64,000 nucleotides of DNA from Elephas maximus indicus (GCF_024166365.1 NC_064834.1:59252001-59316000), one strand, 5' to 3'; numbered from the stretch's first letter, positions 34,636 through 46,364 are shown. Notes: generated from the sequence alone by a model not told the origin. Numbers and translations are program-made.

Positions 34636-35534
34636 TTGTTGTTGTTGTTAGGTGCTGTTGAGTCGGTTTGGACTCATAGTGACCCTATGCACAACAGAAT
34701 GAAATACTGCCCATTCCTGCACCATCCTTACAATCATTGCTATGCTTGAGCTCATTATTGCGGCCACTGTGTCAATCTACTTCGTTGAGGGTCTTCTTCT
34801 TTTCCACTGACCCTGTACTTTGCCAAGCATGATGCCCTTCTCCAGGGACTGATCCCTCCTGACAACGTGTCCAAAGTATGTAAGACACAGTCTCACCATC
34901 CTTGCTTCCAAGGAGCATTCTGGCTGTACTTCTTCCAAGACAGATTTCTTTGTTCTTCTGGCAGTCCATGGTATATTCAATATTCTTCGCCAACACCACA
35001 ATTCAAAGGTATCAATTCTTCTTCGGTCTTCCTTATTCATTGTCTAACTTTCACATGCATATGATGCGATTGAAAATGACATGGCTTGGGTCAGGTGCAC
35101 CTTAGTCTTCAAGGTGACATCTTTGCTTTTCAGCACTTCAAAGAGGTCCTTTGCAGCAGATTCACCCAATGCAATGCATTGTTTGATTTCTTGGCAGCTG
35201 CTTCCATGGCTGTTGATTATGGATCCAAATAAAATGAAATCCTTGACAACTTCAATCATTTCTCTGTTTATCATGATGTTGCTCATTGGTCCAGTTGTGA
35301 GGATTTTTGTTTTCTTTATGCAGAGGTGCAATCCATACTGAAGGCTGTGGTCTTTGATTTTCATTAATTAGTAAGTGCTTCAAGTCCTTTTCACTTTCAG
35401 CAAGCAAGGTTGTGTCATCTGCATAACGCAGGTTGTTAATGAGTCTTCCTCCAATCCTGATGCCCCGTTCTTCCTCGTATAGTCCATATAGGAAGAAAGA
35501 CCTGGCAGTCTACTTCTGAAAAGCATTAGCCAGA
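34636..35534 (-). mobile_element. RTE LINE with short 5' inversion
   Basis: From 34636 to about 35490 this is the RTE 3' part in minus sense: tail GTTGTTGTTGTTAGGTGCTG, C-terminal region, and RT block near 35410-35440. Bases 35491-35534 (AGGAAGAAAGACCTGGCAGT, CTACTTCTGAAAAGCATTAG) come from the RTE 5' coding region in plus sense, an inverted 5' piece typical of twin priming. Open pieces 34777-35040 and 35044-35364 (complement) encode the degraded C-terminal region. Confidence 0.82.
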
Positions 35535-35574
35535 TATCAAGATTTATTATAAAAAGCAGTTACTTAAGATATTA

Positions 35575-36690
35575 TGTTTTTCAGACCCCTGGAACCCTGG
35601 ATCCTGCCCCATGCTGCCCCCAACCCTGACCTACTGAGCATCACACCCCCAAGCAAGACTGATGTGGACTCCTGGACCCCTCCCCATGCCACCTCCTTGC
35701 ACTACCTCACTGAGTGCCACACCCATATGCAGGGCTGGAGTGGACCTCAGGAACCCTGGCCCTGCCCCACCTACTACCTCCAGACCCATCCAGACATCTC
35801 CGGTTTGTGTCGCAGACAAACCACCAATCCGCAGCCCTCCTCCTTGCTTCTGGACCTGCCCTGCTGCATCATGGCTGAATGACTGGTCCTGACTACCTGG
35901 ACAAGGTGGTAAGAACTATCATGCCCACAAATGAGCGAGCAACAAAACACACCCAGCCTGTCCACAAAAACATAACCAATTAAAATGAAAAAGCAGGGTG
36001 AAACAAACTTACAACAAATAAATGAAGAAAATAATTCAGAGACAGGAGAAAATACCAAAAAATTAACAAACAAACAAAAACAGGACAGGATGTAAGCAAT
36101 CAAAATAAAACACCAGATGACCTTCTAGTAGAAGAAAAGGCACTGGAACTACCTGATAGGGAATTCAAAAGTCTAATATTCAGGGCTCTCTAAGGGACTA
36201 GGAAAGAGATCAAGAAAAAAATAGACAAAACTAGGGAAAAAATAGACACAATCATGAAAAATACAGACAAAATCAGGGAAGACACAGATAAAGCAATGCA
36301 AGAATTCAGGAAAATAACACAAGAACAAAATGTCAAAATAAACAATTAGAAATCATACGAAAACAGCAATTAGAAATTCAAAAGGTAAACAACAAAACTT
36401 CAGATTTGGACAACACAATAGAAGGTTTTAGGAGCAAATTTGAAACAATGGAAGACAGGATCAGCGAAATAGAACACAAATCCATAGATACCACTTTGAG
36501 ATAAAATCAGAGAAAAGAATGAAGAAAACCTAAGAACTATGTGGGATACAATCAAGAGTAAAAATTTGTGTGTGATTGAAGTTACAGAACAGGAGGAGAA
36601 AATGGAAAACACAGGCAGGATCATTGAAGATTTTCTGGGAGAAAACTTCCCTAATATCATGAAAGTTGAAAAGCTGACCATCAGAAACAA
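35575..36690 (+). mobile_element. Old L1, 5' UTR and ORF1 remnant
   Basis: A C-rich 5' part (35575-35930) runs into ORF1-like coding remnants: the coiled-coil region (about 36180-36480) and RRM start at 36539 (MWDTIKSKNLCVIEV, GRIIEDFLGENFPNIMK). Stops and frameshifts are frequent. It jumps at about 36700 to an ORF2 3' scrap. Confidence 0.7.
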
Positions 36691-36699
36691 ACAAAAAAA

Positions 36700-36770
36700 A
36701 ACAATGTTGGGGGGCGGGGGGGAGTTGCAGGGAGATTGGAACTCTTATGTACTGCTGGTGGGAGTACAAA
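36700..36770 (+). mobile_element. L1 ORF2 3' scrap after deletion
   Basis: AGTTGCAGGGAGATTGGAAC and TCTTATGTACTGCTGGTGGG are from the L1 ORF2 C-terminal region, joined directly to ORF1 through a G-rich junction, so several kilobases of L1 are missing. Confidence 0.6.
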
Positions 36771-37335
36771 ATGGTAAATGCATGAGGCATATAGACCAGT
36801 TATATTTTAGGTTATTACTCAAAACAAAGTGTCTACCTCACTCATTTCACTAATTATTTTCTGAGTGTATTTTCTTTTTTTTAATTCTGATTATTCAGTT
36901 TTTGCTTGTATTTGGCTGCTTTCTTGTGATGAAACTTTTTGGTTTCTTCTTTTCTTCTGAATATTTTTTTTTTTCTTGGTGATTTCTTAGTGGTTACCAC
37001 ATATATTACATTATACTACTTATAATTGCAATGACATTTAACATCAAGAACAGTTAACATACAACCTTAACATAATAAATCTATTCCTGATATGCTCCTC
37101 CCTCCCGCATTTCTGTTGGTGTGTCTTCATTAGTATCAATATACAGCCTATATTCAATAAGTTTACTTTGTACTTATTTCTTACAAACTTGATGTTGTAT
37201 TGTTTACAGGATTTATTATTGTGTTTCTTCCCTGAAAATATCATATACTTGGTCCTTATGATTGCCTGCGTTGTTGCATTTTTTTGGAGATCTCTCCCTT
37301 ATTATTTCTTTTTCCCTGTGTCTAGATATGAAAAT

Positions 37336-38212
37336 TTATTTAATGCTCTTGCCTTTCCATTTGGAGTACTCCCTTGGGTAATACTTGCAAAGCTGGTCTG
37401 GTAGTGGCAGATTGCCAGAGCTTCTGTTTGTTTGGGAAAGTCTTGATTCCCTCTCATTTTTCAGTGATAACTTTGCTGAGTAAAGGATTCTTGTTTGGCA
37501 ATTGTTTTCATTCAATGTTTTATATATGTCACTGTGTTGTCTTCTAGCCTCTGGGATTTCTGGGGAGAAATCTGTTCTGATTCTTATGAAAGCCTCTCTG
37601 TACGTTATACTGCATTTTTCTCTTGCTGCTTTCAGAATTCTCTCCTTATCTTTGGATTTCAAGAATTTTATTAGGATATGGTGAGGAGTGGATCTTTTTA
37701 TGTTTCTTCTGATTGGGTTTCTGTAGCTTCCTGTAATTGCCAGCTTGGTTCTCTGTTCAGGTCTAGGAAAGTCTCTCTGATTATCTCTTAGAAAATTGTT
37801 ACTTTATTGTTGTCATGGTGCTAAGAGATTCAAATAATTCTGATGTTATATTTCTTAATTGAATCCACTATTTCCTTTTGGGTTTGTTCAATTTTCTTTG
37901 TTCTTTTTTCTCTTGAGACTTGATAAGTTCAGTTATTTTGTCTTCTAGCTCATTTATTCTATCTTCTGTGTGTTCAACTCTTCTATTGAGTGTTTCTCTT
38001 GCTTTTTCTAATTCAGTTGCTTTGTTCTTCATTTCCAGTAGTTCTCTTTGTTTTTTGATGCTGTCCATTTCCGTGTTGAAACTTTCATTTTGTTCCCCCA
38101 TTTGTTTCCTGATCTCCACCAGTTTGCTTTGTGTGTGCTTTTTGCTTTCTTTAAGCATGTTTAGCACCATAGTCTGAAAATTATCAATTCTTTTTGTTCG
38201 TCTGGCTTCCAT
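37336..38212 (-). pseudogene. L1 ORF1 pseudogene
   Basis: The piece at complement 37868-38212 is a 114-aa heptad-rich coiled coil (ETLNRRVEHTEDRINELEDK). The piece at complement 37336-37662 is the ORF1 C-terminal domain (AREKCSITYREAFIRIRTDF). The RRM between them is degraded. It is non-functional. Confidence 0.75.
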
Positions 38213-38384
38213 AGGACAAATTTCCTCTTCTCCATGTTCTGCTTTTGAATGGTCCTTCTCTTTTGATTTTGTGTGTTTAGCTATTATTTTGTTGCTGTTG
38301 AACTTGGGCCATTTTGTTATCTTTTTTTTTTTTTTTTACATTAAATTTTATATTCTGGTTTTTGTGGGAAATTTTTTTTCTTAT

Positions 38385-38595
38385 TGGGTGCCTTGGTGGT
38401 GCAATGGCCAAGTTCCTAACTGCCAAAAAAAAAAGGTCAGGGCCTGAATTCACCAGCTGCTCCATGGGAGAAACATACAACAGCTTGTCTCTGCAAAGAC
38501 TCACACCCTTGGGAACCTCATTGGGCAGCTTCACTCCACCCCACAGGGTTACTATGAGTCAAAATCTACCCAGCAATGGTGGCCTTGTACCTTCT
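38385..38595 (+). mobile_element. AfroSINE in old L1 5' UTR
   Basis: The tRNA-like head GGGTGCCTTGGTGGTGCAAT is followed by the body (GAAACATACAACAGCTTGTC) and tail (GTTACTATGAGTCAAAATCT). An A10 run interrupts the head. Confidence 0.8.
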
Positions 38596-38910
38596 CCTGA
38601 GAACTACTAGAGGGCACTCTTATCCTTAGGTTTTTTTTTTTTTTTTTTTCAGTGCTGATTGAGGATTTCTGGATGCTTGCACTCTGGAATTCAATACACA
38701 TGCACAGGAGGGGGGGAGAGTTAGCTGATTGCAGATGCTGACATAAGTGGTGGGGCTTGACTTTCCTGTGGTGAAGTTGGGGACTCTGTATGTCTTCCCC
38801 TCATGGGCATCCCTGCACAGGCTCTCCCACAATGTCCCATCGTGGGCAAAGAGCCAACATCTGTGTGGCCCATCTTCTGAAGTATTCTCCTTGTCCTGCT
38901 GCCATTACAG

Positions 38911-39073
38911 ACCCCTGCTGGTACAGTGGTTAAAAGCTTGGCTGCTAACCAAAAGGTTGGCAGTTCAAATCCACCAGCCACTCCTTGGAAAACCTATGAG
39001 GCATTTCTACTCTGTCCTATAGGGTTGCTTGAGTTGGAGTTGACTTGATGACAAGAGCTTTTTTTTTTTTTTT
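38911..39073 (+). mobile_element. AfroSINE in old L1 5' UTR, younger
   Basis: It carries a well-kept head (TACAGTGGTTAAAAGCTTGG, GCTGCTAACCAAAAGG, GCAGTTCAAATCCACC), the body CTACTCTGTCCTATAGGGTT, a tail, and a poly-T stretch at 39060-39073. Confidence 0.88.
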
Positions 39074-39574
39074 AACAGGCTGCACTTACAGCTCCTCCTG
39101 GTCCATCTCGGGCCTCAGCAAATTCAATAGCACTCTCTCTTAGTGCCCCTTGTCCCTCTACCAGTTGCATGGCCCATGAACTCCCACAGCCAATATGTTC
39201 CACCTTAAATAATTGGGCTACATCTTCCTCAGATTAGCTCATTTTTTGTGTTCCCTGTTTGGAGTGTTGCCCAGCCCTGTCCCAAAATGTCTGCAATGAG
39301 CAAATAATCACAGTGCTCCAGCTTCTGTGCTGTCCCTGCTCCTACTCTTCCCTGCTTATGGACTCTCCCTAACTCTCCAACACCTCATCTGCCATCTAGA
39401 GTTCTGAGATCTCAGGCTGTGCTTGTTTCTATCTGTTGTTCAGTAAGTTAGTTGCTGGGGGCATAATGGGTGTCCACTCACTTTGCCATCTTGTCCCACC
39501 CTCCTTGGATATTTTATATATTTTAGATTGATTCCTAATCTGAATAATGGTTTTAAAAAATAGCTTTCAGGAGA

Positions 39575-40437
39575 CATACAAGAATGCTTTTATTATGTTG
39601 AAGTAAGTAAATATTTCTTTAAAAGGCCACTAGAACCTTAAACCCAAAAGAAAATATGATAAATTATACTATATAAAATTAAGAGTTTTTGTTTATTAAA
39701 AGACATCAATAAGAGGGTGATTAGGCAATCCAAACTTTGAAAAATGATGTTTTAAAATGCAGGTATTTGATAAAGACTTGTGTTCTAAATCTATAAACAA
39801 TACCTATAAAACAATAGGACCATATTTTGAAAATTCTAATAGAAAAAATGAACAAATACCTTGAACACTTTATAAAAGAAGATACCCAAATGACAAACAC
39901 AATATAAAAAATAGTCACAATTTCTTAAGTCATCAGAAAAATATAAATTGAAGTTACAATGAGCTCTCAATACATATCTGTAAGAATTGCTAAATTACAA
40001 AAGATGAAAAATAAAGCACCGGCAAGGATGTGGAACATCCAAAACTCCCTTATACTGCTAGTTGGAGTACAAATTAGTACAATCATTTTGCTATCTGAGA
40101 GTATCTAATATAGACGGTACATCCAACATATCCAGTGAGCTAGCCATTCCACTCCTAAATCTACCCACAGTAATGCATCATGTGTTTGCCAAAATACATG
40201 TATTAAAATGTTCAAGAAAGCACTATTTGTAATATCCATTGGTAGGAAATTACCCAAATTCCTCTCGGCGTTGGAGTGGATAAATACATTTCCAAACTAA
40301 AATTCCATACAGTAATGTGAATTAATGATTTACAGCAACATATAGGAATATGAAAGAAACTCACTAATATAACCTTGAGTGAAAGAAGCCAGATACATAA
40401 CATACAGAAAAACTGGCAAAACAAATTGATGCCCTTA
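39575..40437 (+). mobile_element. Old L1M ORF2 3' end, part 1
   Basis: ATTAAAAGACATCAATAAGA, GACAAACACAATATAAAAAA, AGCACCGGCAAGGATGTGGA and TGGAGTACAAATTAGTACAA follow the C-terminal coding region and 3' UTR of an old L1. It is interrupted at 40437 by a younger L1 and resumes at 40951. Confidence 0.72.
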
Positions 40438-40932
40438 GTTTTGAGGACCATGGTATCAGGGAACATGTAGCTCAACTATATAACTTTATAACATACTATA
40501 CAAAGAAAATGTTTTACATTCTGCTTTGGTGAGTAGTGCCAGTTGTCTTAAAAGCTTGTGAGTGGCCATGTAAGACACTCCACTGTGAGCAAAGGGAAAA
40601 AGAAGAAAACTAAAGATACGAGGAAAAGATTAGTCCAAAGGACTAATGGACCACAACTGCTACAGCCTCCACCAAGTAAGTTCAGTACAACTAGATGGAT
40701 ATTAGAGAGGCCCATAAAACAAAATGAGACTAAAGAGGCATACTAGCCCAGGGGAAAGGACTAGAAGGCAAGAGGGGATAGGAAAGTTGGTAACAGGTAA
40801 GCCAAGGTTGAGAAGAGGAGAGTATCGACATGTCATGGGGTTGGCAGCCATGTCACGAAACCGTATGTGTACTGTTTAATGAGAAGCTAGTTTGTTCTGT
40901 AAACCTTCATTTAAAGTACAATAATTAAAAAC
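40438..40932 (+). mobile_element. 5'-truncated L1 3' UTR insertion with 18-bp duplication
   Basis: This is an afrotherian-type L1 3' UTR (GTTTTGAGGACCATGGTATC ... GTTTGTTCTGTAAACCTTCA). It is flanked by the exact direct repeat AACAAATTGATGCCCTTA at 40420-40437 and 40933-40950, so the boundaries are firm. Confidence 0.88.
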
Positions 40933-40950
40933 AACAAATTGATGCCCTTA

Positions 40951-41150
40951 AACATCAGGGTAAGAGTTATTGTTGGTGGGACAGGGACTGTAAATGGAGC
41001 AAGATAGCAACTTCTGGGGGAGCTTATAATACTGAGTTTCTTGAATTACGTGCTGGTTATATGTATTTGTTCAGTTTGAAAAAGCTCCCTTGTGCTGTAT
41101 ACTTATGTTCCCTCTTCCATATTTATGTTATACCTTCAAAAAGCTTTAAA
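40951..41150 (+). mobile_element. Old L1M 3' end, part 2
   Basis: GAATTACGTGCTGGTTATAT, GTTCAGTTTGAAAAAGCTCC and TTATGTTATACCTTCAAAAA match the terminal 3' UTR of older L1M subfamilies. Confidence 0.65.
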
Positions 41151-42316
41151 AAAATCTCTCATGCCTAGTCAAGCTGATTCACATTACTATAGTCTGCCTA
41201 TATCCCTTCTCATGCTTGCTTCCAACATCTCAGCTTTCCCTCCGACTTACACATCTGCCTTCTGCAGGAGTTTCCCCACCTCCCCCCCACCAACCTCCTA
41301 TCACTGGCCTTCCATAGCTTCTTTCCTGATTCTCATGCTTCTTATCTTCTCCTCATCTTAGTAAATACTGAAAGAAAGTGCATCATTCGTGTATCACCTT
41401 ATTTCTTCACATTTGTCCTTTTCTCACCTTCTCTGTATTTTTCCACAGGAAAACATGGGTTCATACACAGGGAAAGGCTGGCCATTACTCAAACCAAGTT
41501 AAGGATGTTTATAAGGAAACATTTAGGAGCAACGACTGTTGATAAGGACAGAGACCTAATTCACCACAACAAACTCTTTGAGATCATGATCCTCCTAGCT
41601 GCTTGAGAGACAGAAGCCTGTAATTTCTGGTTATACTCTGTAATCTGGACAATGCACCCCACTCTCTTTGGATGCAACCTTTAGGAAATGCAGCCTTTAG
41701 GAAATAGTTGCTTGTATTGGAGGGGGAGTAGACCTTCCCACTCCTCCCCTCTTCCTTCACATTCACCAACCCTTTTCACTCACCATGCTCCCTTGGGTTA
41801 ATGTGTCCGCCAGACAGTGTGCATCCCACATCCCTCCCTAAGCATCAGTTTCTTCATACTCCTTAAAAGATACATCCAACCTGCATTGCCTCTGCTAGAC
41901 CAATTCATCTCAGCAAAACAATTTATTAATAATACAATGTGTAATCCCCAAATGCCCTGGATGACACTACACTGACTGAATATTATTTAAAAGTATGCTT
42001 CAGGGAGAAAAAACACCATACATTATGCCTCCCTGGCCATTTTAATTTTCTTTTATTGCATTTTGGCAGGAGCTTAATAACTATACGCTGAATAAGACAT
42101 TACGCACCATGTATTAATTACCACAATGTTAAGAAATACTGTGACTCTGACCTCAGAAATGGCAATTTTAAATAAATGGAATTTAAAAATATCACTTGCC
42201 AATTTTCCTTCATTCATAAAGCAAGTTATAAATATAAATACATTATAAGTAAATTTCTTTGAGTCCTTCTAAGAGGCAACTATGGTTTTGGAGAACAACA
42301 TAGAGTATATCCCTTA
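41151..42316. other. Unassigned non-coding sequence
   Basis: No gene or named repeat recognised. The 89-codon frame at 41092-41361 starts inside the old L1M 3' end and lacks support. Confidence 0.5.
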
Positions 42317-42470
42317 CATCAGCATTTCTCAGACTTTGTAATGCTTTAAAATCATCTAAGACACTTGTTAAAAATGTAGAAAACACCCCTCCCAAAAAAA
42401 ACTCTGAGCGATTCTGATCCAATAGGTAATCTGGCATTTGTCAACTTTGATTAACCAGCATTTTTTTTTG
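42317..42470 (+). mobile_element. MER5-like hAT MITE, diverged
   Basis: TCAGCATTTCTCAGACTTTG, AATCATCTAAGACACTTGTT, AACTCTGAGCGATTCTGATC and CAATAGGTAATCTGGCATTT follow MER5-type block order, but the 3' inverted repeat is lost. Confidence 0.5.
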
Positions 42471-42539
42471 CATCCAAATTTTCATTTAGAGGAAACTCCA
42501 TTGTGTGTATAGTCTTAAGAAAAGACACCTGTGCCTCTT

Positions 42540-42777
42540 CTAGAACAGGCAAAATGAATCTACAGTGATATAATTCAGACCAGTAGTTGCCTCTAGTGTG
42601 AGGTTATTGACTGGCAAGGGGCAGCAAGGAACTTTCTGGAAAGCTTGAAATTTCCTTTATCTTGATTGGGATGATTGTTACATGGGTGTGCATAATTGTC
42701 AAAACTTGTCGAGTATACTCTTCAGATCTATGCATTTCATTGTATGTGGATTTTTTATCACCTAAAAAAAAAAGTGT
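42540..42777 (+). mobile_element. Old L1M 3' end
   Basis: ACCAGTAGTTGCCTCTAGTG, TATTGACTGGCAAGGGGCAG, TGTTACATGGGTGTGCATAA and TCATTGTATGTGGATTTTTT are the L1M terminal 3' UTR. It ends in A10, which is the landing site of L1-E. Confidence 0.78.
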
Positions 42778-43561
42778 CAACTTTGGTGAAGGGAAAGACA
42801 ATACACAATACAAGGGAAATCAGTGCAACTGGACAAAAGCAAAAGCATAGAAGTTTCCTGAACACATCCAAACATTTGAGGGATGAGGAGCTGGGCCTGG
42901 TGCTGGGGTTTGGGGACCATAGTCTCAGGGGACATCTAGGTCAATTGGCATAACAGAGTTTATAAAGAAAATGTTCCATATCCCACTTCGGTGAATAGCA
43001 TCTGGGGTCTTAAAAGCTTAAGAGCATCTACTGGCCCCATCCCACCCAGAGCAAAGGAAAATGAAGAAAACCAAAGATACAAGGAAAATACTAGCCCAAA
43101 GGACTGAAGGACTACATGAACCAGAGATCCTACCAGCCTGAAATCAGAACTAGATGGTGCCTGGCTGCCACCAATGACTGCCCTGACAGGGAACATAACA
43201 GGGAGTCCCAGACAGAACAGGAGAAAAATGTGAACAGAATTCAAATTCATGTAAAAAGGCTGGAATTAATGGTCTGACAGAGTCTGGGGGCACCCCAGCA
43301 ACAATGGCTCCAGCACACTCTGCTAACCCAGAACTGAAACCATTCCCAAAACTCACTTTTGAGACAAAAATTAGACAGGCTTATAAAACAACAAAAAAAA
43401 AAATACACACGAGGAACATCCTTCTTAGTTCAATCAAATATACGAGACCAAATGGTCAGCTCCTGTCCAAAAGCAGGACAAGAAGGCAGGAAGGGATAGG
43501 AAGTGGAAAGGGGGAGTATGCTGTCACATTGTGGGGATTACAAACAATGTCACAAAAAGTA
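42778..43561 (+). mobile_element. L1-E: 5'-truncated L1 3' UTR, left part
   Basis: This is the plus-strand afrotherian L1 3' UTR (GGGAAAGACAATACACAATA ... GCTGTCACATTGTGGGGATT). It is cut at about 43561 by the minus-strand L1-D and continues at 62055. The outer duplication AAAAAAAGTGT lies at 42767-42777 and 62131-62141. Confidence 0.82.
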
Positions 43562-44680
43562 TGTGCCTAAATTTCTTTTTAATAATTTTTATTGTGCTTT
43601 AAGTGAAAGTTTACAAATCAAGTAGTCTCACACAAAAGCGCATATACACCATGCTACACATTCCCAATTACTCTCCCCCTAATGAGAAAGCCCACTGTCT
43701 CCCTCCACTATCTCTTGTCATGTCCATCTCTCCAGCTTCTAACCCCCTCCACCCTCTCATCTACCCTTCAGGCAGGAGATGCCAACATACTCTCAAGTGT
43801 CCACCTGATCCAAGAGCTCACTCCTCACCAGCATCCCTCTCTAACCCATTGTCCACTCCAATCCATGTCTGAGGAGTTGGCTTCGGGAATGGTTCCTGTC
43901 CTGGGCCAACAGAAGGTCTGGGGGCCATGACCACAGGGGTCATTCTAGTCTCAGTTAGACCATTAAGTCTGGTCTTATGAGAATTTGGAGTCTATATTCT
44001 GTTGCTCTTTTGCTCCCTCAGGGGTTCTCTGTTGTGTTCCCTGTCAGGGCAGTCATCAGTTGTAGCCAGGCACCATCTAGTTCTTCTGGTTTTAGGATGA
44101 CGTAGACTCTGGTTCATGTGGCCCTTTCTGTCTCTTGCGCTCATAATCGCCTTGTGTCCTTGGTGTTCTTCATTCTCCTTTGATCCAGGTGGGTTGAGAC
44201 CAATTGATGCATCCTAGATGGCTGCTTGCCAGCGTTTAAGACCTCAGATGCCACTCTTCAAAGTGGGATGCAGAATGTTTTCTTAATAGATTTTATTATG
44301 CCAATTGACTTAGATGTCCCTTGAAACCATGGTCCCCAGACCCCTGTCCATGCTATGCTGGCCTTCGAAGCATTCAGTTTATTCATGAAACTTCTTTGCT
44401 TTTGGTTTAGTCCAATTGTGCTGACCTCCACTGAATTGTGTGCTGTCTTTCCCTTCACCTAAAGTAGTTCTTATCTACCATCTAGTTAGTGAATACCCCT
44501 CTCCCACCCTTCCTCCCTCCCCTCTCTCGTAACCACGAAAGAATGTTTTCTTCTCAGTTTAAACTATTTCTCAAGTTCTTGTAATAGTGGTCTTATACAA
44601 TATTTGTCCTTTCGCAACTAATGTCACTCAGCATAATGCTTTCCAGGTTCCTCCATGTTATGAAACGTTTCACAGATTCC

Positions 44681-45168
44681 TCACTGTTCTTTATTGATGC
44701 ATAGTATTCCATTGTGTGAATACCGTAATTTATTTACCCATTCATCCATTGATGGGCGCCTTGGTTGCTTCCATCTTTTTACTATTGTAAACAGTGCTTC
44801 AATAAACATGGGTGTGCATATATCTGTTCCTGTAAAGTCTCTTATTTCTCTAGGATATATTCCAAGGAGTGGGATTGCTGGATCGTATGGTAGTTCTATT
44901 TCTAGCTTTTTAAGGAAGCGCCAAATCAATTTCGAAGTGGTTGTACCATTTGACATTCCCACCAGCAGTGTAGAAGTGTTCCAATCTCTCCACAGCCTCT
45001 CCAACATTTATTATTTTGTGTTTTTTGGATTAATGCCAGCCTTGTTGGAGTGAGATGAAATCTCATTGTGGTTTTGATCTGCATTTCTCTAATGGCTAAT
45101 GATCGTGAACATTTCCTCATATATCTCTTAGCTACCTGAATGTCTTCCTTAGTGAAGTGTCTATTCAT
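44681..45168 (-). pseudogene. L1-D ORF2 C-terminal remnant
   Basis: Two overlapping frames (complement 44681-45007 and 44926-45168) cover the ORF2p C-terminal domain, including the cysteine motif [19 protein letters not shown] frameshift separates them. It was split further by L1-A. Confidence 0.82.
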
Positions 45169-45336
45169 TTTTTTGCCAATTTTTTAATTGGGTTATTTGT
45201 CTTTTTGCAGTTGAGTTTTTGCAGTATCATGTAGATTTTAGAGATCAGTCACTGATCAGAAATGTCATAGCTAAAAACTTTTTCCCAGTCTGTAGGTAGT
45301 CTTTTTACTGTTTTGGTGAAGTCTTTGGATGAGCAT

Positions 45337-45351
45337 AGGTGTTTGATTTTT
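45337..45351. repeat. L1-A target-site duplication, 3' copy
   Basis: AGGTGTTTGATTTTT is identical to 52697-52711. The site reads TTTTT/AG on the strand that would be nicked, close to the L1 endonuclease preference TTTT/AA. Confidence 0.95.
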
Positions 45352-45376
45352 TTTTTTTTTTTTTTTTATAATAACT

Positions 45377-45382
45377 TTTATT
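45377..45382 (-). terminator. L1-A polyadenylation signal
   Basis: AATAAA on the minus strand lies 9 bases before the poly-A tail, the expected signal for the element's 3' end. Confidence 0.75.
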
Positions 45383-46284
45383 AAGCTTCAAGTGAACGTT
45401 TACAAATCCAATCAGTCTGTCACATATAAGTTTACATACATCTCACTCCCTACTCCCACTTACTCTCCCCGTCTTGAGTCAGCCCTTTCAGTCTCTCCTT
45501 TCTTGACAATTTTGCCGGCTTCCCTCTCTCTCTATCCTCCCATCCCCCCTCCAGACAAGAGTTGCCAACACAATCTCAAGTGTACACCTGATATAATTAG
45601 CTCACTCTTCATCAGCATCTCTCTCCCACCCGCTGACCAGTCCCTTTCATGTCTGATGAGTTGTCTTCAGGGATGGTTCCTGTCCTGTGTCAACAGAAGG
45701 TCTGGAGAGCATGACCGCCAGGATTCCTCCAGTCTCAGTCAGACCATTAAGTTTGGTCTTCTTATGAGAATTTGGGGTCTGCATCCCACTGCTCTCCTGC
45801 TCCCTCAGGGGTCCTCTGCTGAGCTCCCTGTCAGGGCAGTCATCGACTGTGGCCGGGCACCAACTAGTTCTTCTGGTCTCAGGATGATGTAGGTCTCTGG
45901 TTCATGTGGCCCTTTCTGTCTCTTGGGCTCTTAGTTGTCATGTGGGCTTGGTGTTCTTCATTTTCCTTTGCTCCAGGTGGGTTGAGACCAATTGCTGCAT
46001 CTTAGATGGCTGCTTGTTAGCATTTAAGACCCCAGACGCCACATTTCAAAGTGGGATGCAGAATGATTTCATAATAGAATTATTTTGCCAATTGACTTAG
46101 AAGTCCCCGTAAACCATGTTCCCCAGACCCCCGCGCTTGCTCCGCTGAGCTTTGAAGCATTCATTTTATCCCGGAAACTTCTTTGCTTTTGGTCCAGTCC
46201 AATTGAGCTGACCTTCCATGTATTGAGTGTTGTCTTTCCCTTCACCTAAAGCAGTTCTTATCTACTGATTAATCAATAAAAAAA

Positions 46285-46315
46285 CCCTCTCCCACCCTCC
46301 CTCCCTCCCCCCCTC
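46285..46315 (-). promoter_or_regulatory. G-rich tract in L1-A 3' UTR
   Basis: On the minus strand this is a polypurine tract with at least four runs of three or more G, so it could fold as a G-quadruplex. A related, more decayed tract is at 44496-44528 in L1-D. G-rich 3' UTR tracts are a known feature of mammalian L1s. Confidence 0.65.
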
Positions 46316-46364
46316 GTAACCACAAAAGTATGTGTTCTTCTCAGGTTTACTATTTCTCAAGATC

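Larger units (their letters stand above)
36890..39503 (-). mobile_element. Old L1 5' half: spacer, ORF1 remnant, 5' UTR
   Basis: In minus sense the 5' end lies at about 39503 and shows the L1 start with CCAAGATGGC-like sequence (reverse at 39485-39494). The 5' UTR runs to about 38213, ORF1 pieces follow (coiled coil 37868-38212, C-terminal domain 37336-37662), and then an inter-ORF spacer of about 440 bp truncated at 36890. Two AfroSINEs have inserted in the 5' UTR. Confidence 0.72.
43577..45351 (-). mobile_element. L1-D, segment 1: 3' UTR and ORF2 C-terminus
   Basis: The 3' end, with poly-A (reverse) at 43577, lies beside a decayed target repeat (TGTGCCTAAATTTCT, 43562-43576). The 3' UTR runs to about 44640 and the ORF2 C-terminal remnant covers 44681-45330. 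It is interrupted at 45351 by the young L1-A. Confidence 0.85.

Noticed and set aside
38314-38610. 98-codon plus-strand frame
   Set aside because: It lies in old L1 5' UTR and an inserted AfroSINE, and includes poly-T-encoded phenylalanines.
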